Of a stretch of 64,000 nt of DNA, positions 10,729 to 22,013 are shown piece by piece. The DNA lies in NCBI GenBank assembly GCA_905182995.1, contig CAJJDP010000193.1, forward strand, positions 1-64,000. Reading direction: 5' to 3'. Below the pieces are notes generated by a model. It worked only from the letters and a program-made list of their open reading frames with translations, did no database searches and was not told where the DNA came from. The DNA is from Paramecium octaurelia (taxonomy: Eukaryota > Ciliophora > Oligohymenophorea > Peniculida > Parameciidae). The number at the start of each line of letters is the position of its first letter. Position 1 is the first letter of the stretch. The position numbers and the translations under genes were made by a program.

Positions 10729-12387
10729 ATGTCATAAAGCTAAGAATAAATGGTGCGATCTAAAGCATAAACCTTAATGATCAGCTTAAACATTGCCCTG
10801 GGATCACTAAATATTGGGTATGTGGTTACATACTTAACTTTGTCAATTGATACCCTTTTCGCAGTGCTGTAAGAATGTTTATCTATACATTTAGGGGTAT
10901 AAGTGCAGAGGAAAAAACAGAAAGACTAAGTTTACTTGCTGGAATTCTTCCATTAGGAAATGTAGTTGGAGTGTTTGTTGGTTACTTGTTAAAATAAAAA
11001 TTTACAAACAAATAGTGTCTTCACATAGCTGATCTAATAGGAATAACTAGTCTGCTAGCTGTTATAGCTGACTATTATCTAATTGTTGTTGTCAGATTTT
11101 TTCTCGGAGTTTCCAATGGAATATCCAGTTATTTGATGCCAGTGTATATAAAGTCCTTATGTCCATAATAATATTTCGGTTAATTTAGTATGTTCGTTGG
11201 GTATGGAATAAATACAGGATATGCAATTGGATAATTGATGGGAATAGGATATATAGAGTATTTAACTGAAATAATCCTTTTAGTTATTCTGGACCATCTT
11301 CGAATTGGTGGAGAGTGGTGTTCTTGTTCCCAACAGTCATCTGCATCTTACGTTCATGTATAATGCAATTTGTATTTAATTATGACAGTCCTGAATAATT
11401 GATATAGAGGGGAAACTTGGAAAAGGCAAAATATGTATTAAATCAATCAATAAAATAGGTCATTTGCTCCATTTACAAAGATCAATATGTTGATGAACAA
11501 TTTGAAAGGTATCAGAAGATGGCAACTGAATAGTAGAAATAAAATAATAAATCATTTTTGAGTATTTTTGAAAGAAAGAAACTTGTTACTTTATAGACTG
11601 GAATAATATCAGTATACAATTATTTAACAATTAGATGTTAGTATAAATATGGTGCGGAGTGTTTGCAGTGTTTTATTATAGTGCTTAAATATTCTCTGAT
11701 ATGGCTGATGATGATGTTGTTTAGAAAACTATATATACATTCTGTTTAGGATTATCAGGATTCGTTTCTCAGTTTTTTACAATCTATATGGTGAATAAAT
11801 TGGGAAACAAATATATTTTAAGTACTTAATTATAATATAAATAAAGTGATTGGATCTTTTTTAATTGGATCACTCAATTTGGCTGTTTCAATTATTTCTA
11901 GAAATGTATCAGCTGGAAATGAATTAGCTATTTTTATTTTGCTATTACTATTGGTGATGACATTTGGATCCACTTTAGGTCCAGCTGCATGGGTATGAAT
12001 AATAAATTACTATCTTTTTAGAGTATTGTACCATAACTAAATGATAGTGATGGAACCTTCATTGCTACAGAATTTAGATGGGCATTTTAAGCGATTGTTG
12101 TATTCTGTTTCCCTTTTATGGAAAAGAATCTTAAAATATTTGGTGCCTTTTTATTCTTTGCTATTATTGACTATTTATATTTTATCTATTGTCACTTCTT
12201 TTTGCTTGATAGCAGAGGGAAATCAAACGAACAATTAATTGCAGCATATCATAATAAATTTGGCTATTCAGTCGTACCAGTAACCAATCAATAACTATAA
12301 AACATATAAACTGATATATAATAACCTCAAGAATAGCAACTAATAACTCATTAATAAGGAAATTCAAAGAATGAAAGTGAAAAGTGA
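10729..12387 (+). CDS. major facilitator superfamily transporter (SP/organic-solute type)
   Basis: Start chosen at ATG 10729 (MSQSQEQMVRSKAQ, then NIALGSLNIGYVVTYL). Five introns (10869-10894, 11258-11283, 11612-11634, 11822-11846, 11993-12021) sum to a multiple of three and give one frame to TGA 12385-12387. The protein has about 12 membrane spans. Family signs are the intracellular segment after helix 6 beginning DSPEQLIQRGNLEKAKYVL, and the helix 4-5 region VVRFFLGVSNGISSYLMPVY, as in sugar-porter/SV2-like MFS proteins. The C-terminus is glutamine-rich and cytosolic. Substrate not predictable. The gene converges on ARP6, 85 bases away. Confidence 0.9.
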
Positions 12388-12472
12388 TTAGCCAAAATTA
12401 GTGAAATTCAATTTTGACTTTATTATTATTGCATTACAATATATAAACAACACAGATATATACAAAATTATT

Positions 12473-13659
12473 TCATATTATATATTATTTGATATTTTCA
12501 AAACCCTTCTCTTAATATTCTGCCTTAGTAAAGCAGGCATTCTAAAATTCAGTACTTCTATTGAAATGCAACGACCCTTAAAACACAGAGTCGATATCAT
12601 CAAGATGTGTCAAATTAACATTCCAATCAACTGAACAATTCTGTCTTATCTCATTAGATATTCTATCATAAAAAGAACTAAAGAAGCTGTTTCCTCCACT
12701 TATATAAATATTCTCTGCAAAATATCCTTGTATATCTTTGTGTATTGTTGATAAACTATCAAAAAAGGTTTCAGTAGGTCCTTTTTAAGCCAATCCGATT
12801 TCAGTTGGTCTAAATAAAATCTCAGGTATTGTGATTCTTTCTTTATCAAGAGTAAGCTTCTCATCTAGAAATCCAACATTCAATAGATCAACGGCATATC
12901 CTTCTCTCCTAATCTCAAAATCTGGCAAAATGTAGTATTTACGAAAATGGTTTTTTGGCTTTTTCATATCTTGAAAGTAATTCATGGAAACAAAACATAA
13001 TAGCTCTTTGATTTTACTGCTCAATAGGAAATAGTTTTTTAAATCAAACTATTTGAAGGAGATGTTGTCCTTCAATTAATTTGTTAGCAATCTACCACCA
13101 ATGTCAATTCTTCTCAAACCACTATACATGATTTCACCATCAAATATTGGTACCAAATAAGTAGCACTGTGACTAGAGTCAATTATATATGTGAATTGTT
13201 TTCTGGGCACTCCTTCTCTGGCCAAAACATTATAATAGAGCATTTTCTAAGTGTTTATTGGGCAAAATGCATCAACATTATAATACTCGAACATCACATC
13301 GAAAAGTTTGTTAACTACTTAATCGGGAGTAAAAGGTTAAAATGGATATGTGATTGAGCAATCCTTTAGAAGCTTTGGATTCAGAAATTTATCCCTATAA
13401 TCGATTAAGCAGCTTCATACCATATATTGATTTATTTATCGAAATCTACGAGGACTCCTCTTACGTGAGGCTTGTAATATGTCATCACTTGAGATTCATC
13501 AAACAATGAATCAAATTCATAAATCATTTGCCCAGTCTTTTTTAGATGAGCTATTAGATTCAATTGCTTGTGTTTCTAAACATCATTTCCATATCTAATT
13601 TAATAAGAGCCATTATCAAGAACAAATCGCCTTTAATTATTTTGCCTCCAATTATCCAT
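12473..13659 (-). CDS. ARP6: actin-related protein 6 (ARP6)
   Basis: Minus strand, start 13659, 26-nt intron at 13395-13420, stop at 12475-12473. The start FVLDNGSYQIRYGND matches the phosphate-1 loop of actins. Segments closest to ARP6 are RRIDIGGRLLTNQLKD, KYYILPDFEIRREGY, ITIPEILFRPTEIGLA and YISGGNSFFSSFYDR, in the order and spacing of human ARP6. Length is about 386 residues against roughly 396 in animals. ARP6 is a nuclear subunit of the SWR1/SRCAP complex, which deposits histone H2A.Z; nothing next to it adds to that. Confident on family, slightly less on subtype. Confidence 0.85.
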
Positions 13660-13690
13660 TATTATAATTATAGTATAATACAAAATATAA

Positions 13691-14572
13691 TCACTTATTG
13701 TATTTCTTGATTATGACCAAGACCATCACCGCAATCTCAAAAACACTCACACTCAATATGGTGTCCCAGTCGAGTTACAAGAAATCTTTAAAACGTAAAG
13801 TCGGTAGTATTGCTAAAAATACCATTGTGAATTCCTTAAATTTCTTTTTATAAAATGCTAGGTAGATTGAATACACTGGTAGAGTTATAAGTAAAGGACA
13901 TGTAATACAAATAAGCAAATAGTGCAAGATAAAGCCAAGTATTTAAGTGAATATATCGAAAAATCCCATGGTGTATAGTAATTAGAGTCCCCAGCTGAGA
14001 AATATCAGGATGTGAAATGATTTTATTAATAAGCAGTTGAATTGTATGTGTTTTATGGTATCTTAATTGCAATCCCAACAAAATTAAAATCTGCAATGCT
14101 GACATTTCATTTGTGGACATCCTCCATTCTTTTAGATTAGGACATTGCATTAGGGACAATGTTTCGTCAAAAAGAATTGCATAACTCTAGTAAACAACTT
14201 CTGCTTATTAAAAAATGTAATATTTTGTTCACGCCAAATAGTATGACACCTTTCGCATTCATAATTTCCATCGCAATCATCAGGAATTATACCATAATAT
14301 TTGCAATCAGCCTTAGGACAAGGTAAAACGTCCTATGAACTCTATAAGTATTTAATGCATAAAATTTCCTATATTTAAGGTTCATATTTAGTTTCATGGA
14401 ATATTTTAAGAAAATCTAGTTCTTATTGACATGCCAAACATTTTTCATCTCTTTTCACTTTTATTTATTCAACTAAACATGAATAACAATAAATGCATTG
14501 GCAATCTTTGCTTGTTACAAATTCATTCTCATTCTATGTACAACAACAACAAGGACAGTTCCTCTCTTACAT
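13691..14572 (-). CDS. RBR (RING-IBR-RING) E3 ubiquitin ligase with C-terminal membrane spans
   Basis: One frame without introns, about 293 residues. RING1 reads NCPCCCCT...CQCIYCYSCL...CLACQQ; IBR reads LPCPKADCKYYG...YECERCHTIW; RING2 reads KHCPQCNVLIQKNGGC, then MKCQHCRFQFCWDC. The Cys of NGGC is where RBR enzymes form a thioester with ubiquitin. After RING2 come two or three hydrophobic helices, as in RNF144/RNF19-type membrane-anchored RBR proteins. A TGA in frame about 40 codons upstream means ATG 14572 is the first usable start, giving almost no N-terminal extension. The stop lies 31 bases from the ARP6 start. Confidence 0.9.
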
Positions 14573-15119
14573 TGGATTAAGTATTTATTAAAAAATATTG
14601 TAAGACCAATTTTTGATTAAATTGTATTAAAAAATTTCTGACAAGGAATTACTTGGATTAATTCAATTCAAATAAAAAATAAAAGTATTTATAAGAATTG
14701 GTTATTTTCTTCCCTCCTTTGATGCTAATACATATGAAGTGTAAAATTTCTTAAAATTTGAATGTTTAAGGCCTACCAAACCTATATTTACTGAGTTTGA
14801 AATCTTAAAATCGGGATGGCTTTTTTAAAATAAATTAAATAAATTACAAGAGTTGGTTCCATTTCTATGGATTTAAATAAAATTTAGTAATAAGAAAAAA
14901 AAAAGAAATTATTATAGAGTCATTATATTAATTAAATAATAAAATGAAGAATTCATTAAGAAATACAACATAATGAGGAAAACAGTTAATTGATCATCAT
15001 TAATATCCGAGAATTAAGATATGCAGAAATAAACTAATTTTGATTGTTGCACCTAACGAGTAAAGAAACTATTGGCATTCTAATTTATAATAAATATTAA
15101 TATTAATATTAAATTTTAA
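14573..15119. other. gap without a recognised gene
   Basis: Divergent interval between the RBR gene (minus) and the helix-turn-helix gene (plus), so it should hold both promoters. It is AT-rich with TAAT/ATTAATATTAAT-like runs near 15,095-15,115. No credible reading frame seen. Confidence 0.6.
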
Positions 15120-15565
15120 ATGGAACAACATAAATAGTATTGCAAAATTTCAAAATAGGATAGGAGATAAATTATACATGAAGTACTTGTGAATAAGAGA
15201 TTAATACTGGAAGTAAATCTTTTTAATTATCATAGGTTGCAAGGGAATTCAAAGTTTTACCCTCAACTTGCAAATCAATTATTAATACATACATCAAGGA
15301 AGGTAGGATTGGGAAAAAGGAAAGAAGAATTAGAAAGCTAAAAAAAGTAACTGCTATTTACACAATAACATTAAATCCATTAAATCCACTTTCATCAACT
15401 ATATCGACTGAATGTGAAATTGCAGAAGTCGAATAGCCTTCCCTCTAAAGCAATGCATAATAATAGGAGCTTCCTTAGAAAAAACCTTACGATTTCTTAA
15501 GCTAATGGACTGAAAACTACATCCAAGATTACAAAAAGTTCAAATTTGGTGCAAAATATCATTGA
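15120..15565 (+). CDS. small helix-turn-helix protein (homeodomain-like/paired-like)
   Basis: ATG 15120, one 23-nt intron at 15213-15235, stop TGA 15563-15565; about 140 residues. The first 70 residues look like a single HTH domain: DRRQIIHEVLVNKRLILEVA, then EFKVLPSTCKSIINTYIKEG, then a basic stretch RIGKKERRIRKLKK. This is the pattern of the N-terminal DNA-binding half of Tc1/IS630-like transposases and of paired-domain proteins, but no DDE catalytic region follows, only a glutamine-rich tail. Either a small DNA-binding regulator or a host gene derived from a transposase N-terminus. DNA binding is inferred from sequence pattern only. Confidence 0.7.
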
Positions 15566-15650
15566 AAATTCGATTTTAATAATATAGCATATATAGTAAA
15601 TTCCAAAAAGTTCTCAATACTTTTATTTTTAAAGCAAGTTCATTTTTCTC

Positions 15651-16596
15651 TCAAATTCTTCTTTCAATTAATATTTCTTTTTTTCCACCATAACTCTTGT
15701 TTCTCTTTCCTATTGCTACAGCAACTGCTTCTCCCTCCTAATAAACATTCATTAATAATTCTTTTACATCATTTAATCTAATTTGTTCATTTTATATTCT
15801 GTCATCGATTTCTTCATATTCAAATTTTATTCGAATCGTGCTTTTGCATAATCAGCATTTGTTAATCCATTTTCTAAGGAAGCTTTTTGAGAAAATAATT
15901 TATTATTTAATTTTCTTTAATTCTCAATTTGAATTTATTATGACAAGGAGTCCTTTTAGTCCAATTTATTCAAAGTCTTATAAATTCTTTCATTTAATAT
16001 ATCTTAGGCTTTTTTGTAATTGGAATCATTTAGCTCTTGCTTAATTTAAAAATTCATTGATTTTTCTAATTGTTTTAAATTCTTTTCACTTTGCAATTAA
16101 GACAAATATTAGTCTTTGCGTGTTTATTAATAGTTAAAATGATCCACCTTGTCTTATTGAATTTAATTGGCCTTTGCAATTGCTTGATCTACAGAGTCTC
16201 TTAAGTGAAGATTTCTAATGCTAGCTTTTTCTTCTCTATTAAGTTTAGCCGCTTGTAATATTTAATTATGTATGGATTCTTAATTCTTCAATTTATGTTC
16301 AAGACTCTGAATAATAATTAATCATTTACTTAATTCTTCATCATTTATGACTCATCATATTTTTCTCTGATTGTTGACAATTCTAATTACTTTAATCTAG
16401 CTTAAAATTCACGCTCTTGTTTCTTTTCCTACCTTTATCCAAGTATGAGTGATTCTTTCTGTTTCATCCTAAATTCTTTCTCCTTGTTTTTTTCAGCTAC
16501 ATCATTTTGCATCTCGAGGTACTTTATAAATTATGAGAGTTCTTTATCTTGTTTTATTAGTTGCCTTGAATAGTTTTGTTCCTCTATTTTTAACAT
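15651..16596 (-). CDS. coiled-coil protein of unknown function, with a frame break near its 3' end
   Basis: Start 16596, intron of 23 nt at 16307-16329, TGA at 15653-15651. Almost the whole protein is a charged coiled coil rich in Gln, Lys and Glu (for example KQEREFQARLKQLELSTIRE). The last 60 residues, ending KEILIERRI, are in another frame from the main part. The change falls near the T4 run at 15842-15845 (A4 on the coding strand), with no GT-AG intron available to explain it; one more A would join the frames. Family not recognised; such proteins are common in ciliate basal bodies and cortex, but that is only a suggestion. Confidence 0.65.
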
Positions 16597-16623
16597 TCAA
16601 TATATATTATATATAATTAATAA

Positions 16624-17181
16624 TCATATTTTATTAAATAATTCCTTTAATGTGCCTTCCTTGTGCATTTCCATCATGATGTCGCATCCGCCAACTAACT
16701 CTTGTTTGACATACTTTTATAATAATAATAAAGTAATACCAATTGTGGGAAGGTGGGCCAGTTTGAATATTTCTTGATTTCTTCTCTCATCAAAGGATCT
16801 GAAAGAACATCAACAGAGTGATAATTTTGGACTTTGTAGAATTACAGAACCTAAACAGCGTAATTTGAATATCCACACATTGGTTGGGCAGGTGTTCCCT
16901 TCATAAATAACACCACTTGATTAGACTTTATGATCTGTGAATGATATATATATGAATTTTACATTATCAATTTCCTTATGTTTCTATTAAATCTATTCTT
17001 GTGTGAATTATGGCTAGGCCTTTTATTATGGTTAGAAATCTGGATGAGAATGATCATGATTATGATTATGATCATGATCGTGAGAATGATTGTGATTATG
17101 CTAAGAAAATGGAGCAATCATTCTTGTTGTCAAATACAATTAAGGCATTTTCAATATCTGCTTTGATAATCTTTTGATCAT
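16624..17181 (-). CDS. GRX5: mitochondrial monothiol glutaredoxin (Grx5 type) with histidine-rich insert
   Basis: Start 17181, introns 16935-16962 (28 nt) and 16714-16739 (26 nt), stop at 16626-16624. The first 27 residues are basic with no acid (MIKRLSKQILKMP...), a plausible mitochondrial targeting peptide. Residues about 28-46 alternate His with Asn, Asp and Ser. The glutaredoxin fold follows: VVLFMKGTPAQPMCGYS with the single active Cys (CGYS in place of CGFS), SNWPTFPQLYV, and the glutathione-binding GGCDIMMEMH. Grx5 carries Fe-S clusters from the mitochondrial scaffold to target proteins. The His-rich insert is not part of the usual family and may bind metal, which is inference. Confidence 0.92.
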
Positions 17182-17378
17182 TAATAAATTAAATATTCTT
17201 GATATTTTACTAAATACGTAAATATCACTTTGATTTTTTGTAATAATTTTTAATATAAACTATATGATTTAGGATGAATTAGTTAATTTTTAAGAGGGAG
17301 ATTAAGTCATAAGACTGAATAAGTTAATAAAACTATATGCATTAAGCTTTTGTCATTCAAACTAATTATTTATACTAT

Positions 17379-17867
17379 TCAATTCTAGATTTCTATGAAA
17401 TATATTTAAATGATTACTAGATATTATATGGAAAGATCTTGTTATTTAAATAGGCTTTCCCCTTGGGATATCGCTTTTTATTTCTATTTTTTTTCTTCAA
17501 TTAATTAATTCATAACAGTTTAAATTTCTACTCTTAATATAAGCATATTAATTTACTGTAAATTCTTTTATTCCTTAATGATTTAGGAATCAGCATCATC
17601 CAATAAGGAGTCAACTAATTGATCGATAGCCTGGATCTTAGGACATGGCACAGAACAGGATCGAATATGAAAAAATTTATGAGTAGTCTTGGTTTTATGT
17701 TTCTCCTTAATCATTTCTGCAGCAGTAATACATTATTGAATAAGTTAATAAGTAGGATTATTACAAATATGCAGAGACTAATGAGTGTTAATAAAACTTT
17801 GGGTATGTCTCCCTTACTTTCTGATCAATTTAATAGGAGATGGCTATACATCCTTAGTAACTATCAT
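17379..17867 (-). CDS. small hypothetical protein, about 150 residues
   Basis: ATG at 17867 (MIVTKDVQPSPIKLIRKQ), TGA at 17381-17379. A 24-nt GT-AG intron near 17,540 is likely and would not change frame. The protein is basic in the first two thirds (EKHKTKTTHKFFHIRS) and charged and Gln-rich later (VMNQLIEEKKQKQKAI). No domain recognised and no membrane span. The frame is longer than expected by chance in this AT-rich DNA and the intron has the normal form, which is the main support. Confidence 0.5.
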
Positions 17868-17993
17868 ATGCTATGATTTGCAAACTGATTTGTACTAGCC
17901 ATTTAGAATTTTGACTTATAATTCAGGGTTTACTGAATGTCTTTTTTTAATTTGCATAAGTTAATGTTATATTATTTTCTAATAAATTTATTT

Positions 17994-20000
17994 TCAAGAT
18001 CTTTTGCCTCCGATTCCTTCCCAAAATGCCTACATGTTCAATTTCCATTCTCCACTGACATCGAATTCCCTCATCAAATAATATTGCTCTTGTAATGTTA
18101 AATTGAACCCTAGCTCATGCAATCCAGCAGCAAGTTCTTCAAACTCAATCTGTCCCTTCAATTGCTTATCTAGTTTCCTAAGAGAATATTAATCGAAACA
18201 CCAATTACTTCATTAGATCCAATAAGAAAGAGTCAAAATTAGGATAATTGTCTGCAAACAACCTCAACTTGGCAATTATTTGTTTAATATCTGCCTCTTT
18301 GAAGACATCAGACTTCTGCTTCATATAATTTACAGTGAACTCATCAGCCCTCATCAATTAAAACTTGTAAACATTGAATTGCACAATAGCTCCCAATTGG
18401 AAATCCTTTATTAATCTCAATAAAATAGTACTTTCTCAGTGTAATAATCATTAGTCAATGGGTTTTTCTACCTAGATCGTTCTTAGAACTTGCCACCCTT
18501 GAATTATATCACATCATCAAATTACCCAAATTCCGCTATTTCTTTCTGAAGTTTGATACACCTACACAGTATCATCTCCACAATAGAAGGAAATGATAAA
18601 TCTTCTGGAATTCTCTTCTCTAACTTCGCTAATTAATCTTGATTCAAATCTTAAAATAAATTAATCCTAGGTAAAATTCTTCCTCACATCCTTCTTAGGA
18701 GGTTTAGGCTACAAGGAATAAACTGAACCCAAAGAATCCTCCTCGTATCCATATCCATTATAAGGAGGCACTGGTTGATAGAACTTCTTGCCTCTCTCTT
18801 GTTTCAATGTGGCTGGTCTATTTATTGTAATTGAGAATGTTACTTTTATTAGATTCCTAAAACTTTTAAGTAGTATTCCTTAGTGAAATCATCACATCCA
18901 TAGATGAAGCAATCCCTTCCATAGATCCTGACTTAGTTTCCGCAAATAAGATCCTGGGGACTGTAAAATTCCTCCTTTTTCAAGGTCATTCCTGGATAAT
19001 GAGTTAAGATTGGTGATTTTGGTATCTTTTACCTTCTCAACATAAGTGGATATGGGTCTTTTCCTGAATTCTGCTTTCTAACTTCCTTGACTTCACACGT
19101 GTCATCTGCCAAATAATAATTGAGAGTGTAATAATTTAATTAGCCTTCTATGGAAGCATCATCCCAAATGATATCAAAAGACAACACCTTTCTGTCATTG
19201 CTGAGGTATTTATTCAATCCTCCATTGGGATGTCCTCCTCCCAATTTAACTTCGAAGTACTCTTTGTACTCTTTGGTGTCTGGGGGATTGATTTTCAAGT
19301 CTTTTGTTTCTTTTTGGGCTTGAAAATTATCTCTTGGCAATTGCTCAGGCAAAGACAAGGGTTTGCCCATATATTCATAGAACTCCCTAGTGTAGGTGTC
19401 ACAGTCACAAATTCGATACACCTAATTGAAGTTGAAAATCATACTCTATCATAGAAATTGATGTTCGAGCATAATTGGAGATCCTCCCATGTATAAAAGT
19501 CTTATTTCCCTAGTTTCTTTGGTATCTTCTATCTCTTGATGAAGAGGCCTTGAGGAATGCCTGAATTTTATACTCGAGGCTACAGTTATTTAATTTATTA
19601 CTTCGGTAACATGGATTGTTCCATCAGAAAGGTAATAATAGATGATGACTTGTCTAATTCTATAGTTTTCGTGGGGATTTTCAACTACTGATTCTTGGAA
19701 GTAGGAATAAAATCGTAAAACAGCTCGATCATATTTCAACCAAGGTGGTTGAATTCGTGGGATATAGTCATTTTCAGGTGGTTATCTACTACCGTAAGTG
19801 AGATTAGGGGGCGTTCCCATTTTCATTGAGTCCAACAAATTTGGATCAAACTCTTCATGAATGAAGTTTGTTTTTTCTTGCACAGTTCCATTGATGTTTG
19901 AAAATTATTAGGTTTTGTGATGGCTTTCCTTGTAGGGATCTGAAAATACGTGTCCAGGAAGAAAGGGCACTTGCTTAGGAAACTATGCATTCAAAGACAT
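17994..20000 (-). CDS. RIB72: Rib72/EFHC1-type axonemal protein with three DM10 domains
   Basis: Start 20000 (MSLNAQFPKQVPFLPGHVFS), stop at 17996-17994, several introns of 22-28 nt; about 640 residues, as in Rib72. DM10 domain 1 shows DRAVLRFYSYF, SGIPQGLFIKRQKIP, YTWEDLQLCSNINFYDR and CDCDTYTREFY. DM10 2 shows YYLADDTCEVKEVRKQNSG, LMLRRQKIPK and YGCDDFTKEYYL. DM10 3 shows NFTQDQFILRFESRL and FIISFYCGDDTVQVY. The end has a degenerate EF-hand pair (LKGQIEFEELAAGLHELGF, FDVSGEWKLNMQAFWEGI) without classic calcium loops. Rib72/EFHC1 proteins are microtubule inner proteins that stabilise the A-tubule of ciliary doublets. Confidence 0.92.
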
Positions 20001-20142
20001 TTTATATTAATATTAATTATCAATATAAAAAACTGGTTAGATTAAACAAATAAAAATTAACTTTTATTTCACTCTAATTTAGGAAGTATATTAACATTCC
20101 ATTTCGCATATTTCTAATCTTTTATTGAAATATCAAAAATTA
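20001..20142. promoter_or_regulatory. shared divergent promoter interval (142 bp)
   Basis: Only 142 bases separate the start codons of the Rib72 gene (minus) and the histidine phosphatase gene (plus). It is AT-rich with ATTAATATTAATT-like runs next to the Rib72 start. Both promoters must lie here or inside the coding regions; no specific factor site is recognised. Confidence 0.5.
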
Positions 20143-21141
20143 ATGTAATAAAAAATTGTGTTTGATACCGACAGTTTGTCTCAGATGTAAATGTTGATCC
20201 TTATTGAGATGTCCAGTAGAATAGAGGGAAAGCTACAAACTACTAGGCTAGAAATTATAAGAGGCAAAGGACTTCGAGGATAAATTGCACCATATGAATG
20301 ACGAGGATCACGAATGGGAAAAACTGTAAATACAATTGGATTGCACACCTCATAACATTAAGAATAGCAAATATATCATCGGTACAATGTTGAAAAATCG
20401 ATTTAGTCAGACATGCTTTGGCTTGGCATAATTACTTTAAAAGAGCAACAGAATTCAGGGATAGGAATATTTATAGTTACGAATTGATGGATCCTCCACT
20501 TCATTACTTAGGCAAAAAATAATGCGAAAAGATGAGACCCGAAATCAATCAGATGGAATTTGATGTGGTTTATATTTCACCTCTATTAAGGTATTCATCT
20601 ATTCTTATTTCAATTCAGAACTATTCAAACAGCCTAGTTATTGTTCTAGGATCACCCTCAAAAGGATTAAATAAAGTTCATCTTGTGTCCTCATATCAGC
20701 GAGAAAATCAGCAGTTAATATTCGATTTATAAATGGGGGAATCTGACCAATATCCTATAAGACGTATAATCTGAAACATTTAATTAGAATAATAGCCCGA
20801 TCAAATTCGATTTAAGTGAATTACCATTTGAAAAAGAATTTTGGTAATTTATTTTAATTGGAAAGTAAGAAAAAATTTAAGGTTTAAAACCATGCAAAGA
20901 AGACTAAGAACAATTTTTAGTTAATAAATTTGTCAAAAACGGTTAAAATATCACTTTAGAAAAAACAAAACATGCAGAAAAACGAGTGAAGGTATTTTTA
21001 GAGAAACTCAAAAACAATTAGACAAAATCCAAAATTGGAATAGTCTCTCATTCATAAATAATTAAACTAATTTTATCTTAAACAAATACAATTGTAGAAA
21101 CCAGAATAAGAAATGGAACAGTAATAGGGATCGATATTTGA
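20143..21141 (+). CDS. histidine phosphatase superfamily protein (phosphoglycerate-mutase fold)
   Basis: ATG 20143, introns at 20187-20208, 20382-20406 and 20591-20618, TGA 21139-21141; the introns sum to a multiple of three. The catalytic-start motif is YIIVRHALAWHNYFKR (Arg-His, with Ala-Leu in place of Gly-Glu/Gln). SPLLRTIQTAQLLF carries the second phosphate-binding Arg, and GIVSHSQIIKLIL carries the second catalytic His (usually SHG). The N-terminal 75 residues are a charged helical extension of unknown role. The set of conserved residues would permit catalysis; substrate cannot be predicted (small phosphates or phosphoproteins). Confidence 0.87.
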
Positions 21142-22013
21142 TCTAATTAAATTCTTTTAAAGAAAATATTTACAATTTTATTTCTAATTCGATTTTTATA
21201 AATTTTTTAGATAACAAACTTTAGAAATCCTGCACTGTTCAAAAATACAACATTAATCCATCTTTCTTTTATTTTATATGAAATAATCAATATTTGATTC
21301 CTGATTCCTGATTTTTATAATATTAATATTGAAATAATTCATATTTCAGGAATTTTTTCTAGTTATAGAGTTAGTTTATCTCTTTCATTAATCATATATG
21401 CTAAATTTGCAATAAATAGAATTGATACAGCTACTGCTTATAAAGAAATTAATTTCATATCCTTAGAAAAACATTTTCTTATTCAAATTCAAAATTTAAG
21501 ATAAATTCTAAAAACTAATAATGTTCTCTACATTGAAGATTTAACTTTAATTCAAGATAATCCCTCCTTCTTATGAAATTTTAGGCTACTAACAATTTAC
21601 ATGTCTTTCCGAAATTAGCTTTTTTACAGATAATATTCTTATTGAAATCCCACCAAATCCATTTCCTCCTATAATTATAATATCAAATGACATACAAATT
21701 TTAAACACTTACAATTGAATAACTAAATTGGTCAATAAATCAATTATGTATATTATCATATAAGATACAATTAATTTTAAAAGAATTCTTTATTACTATT
21801 TTACTTAAATATCTTTGAAAAAAATACAAATAATTAACATCACTTAGAAATATCAATGATAGTTTCTTATGAGTTTGCTCGATAACGGATAAGTGGAAGA
21901 GAAATTCTAACTTTTTATTCGTCATAGACACTTTTTTTTCTGATTTCGAAATCATTTTTCCTTTTTCCATTTTTAAGATAAGGGTTTTCTTATTTTTTAA
22001 GCAATCTTCGAAA
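21142..22013. other. stretch without a firm gene; one weak minus-strand frame
   Basis: About 870 bases of AT-rich DNA between convergent genes. The only frame of note is 21970-21740 on the minus strand, 76 residues, lysine-rich start then a hydrophobic LIFLSDVNYLYFF segment. It begins 43 bases after the kinase stop. No homology recognised; it could be chance. Confidence 0.4.

Noticed and set aside
12041-12367. Standard-code frames on both strands at the end of the transporter
   Set aside because: The spliced, ciliate-code frame continues the MFS protein through this region.
16978-17166. Plus-strand frame with Met-Ile repeats
   Set aside because: It is the complement of the His-rich tract of the glutaredoxin gene, whose motifs on the minus strand are unmistakable.
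19230-19454. Plus-strand frame opposite Rib72
   Set aside because: The minus strand carries the DM10 domain here (DCDTYTREFY); the plus frame has no known motif.
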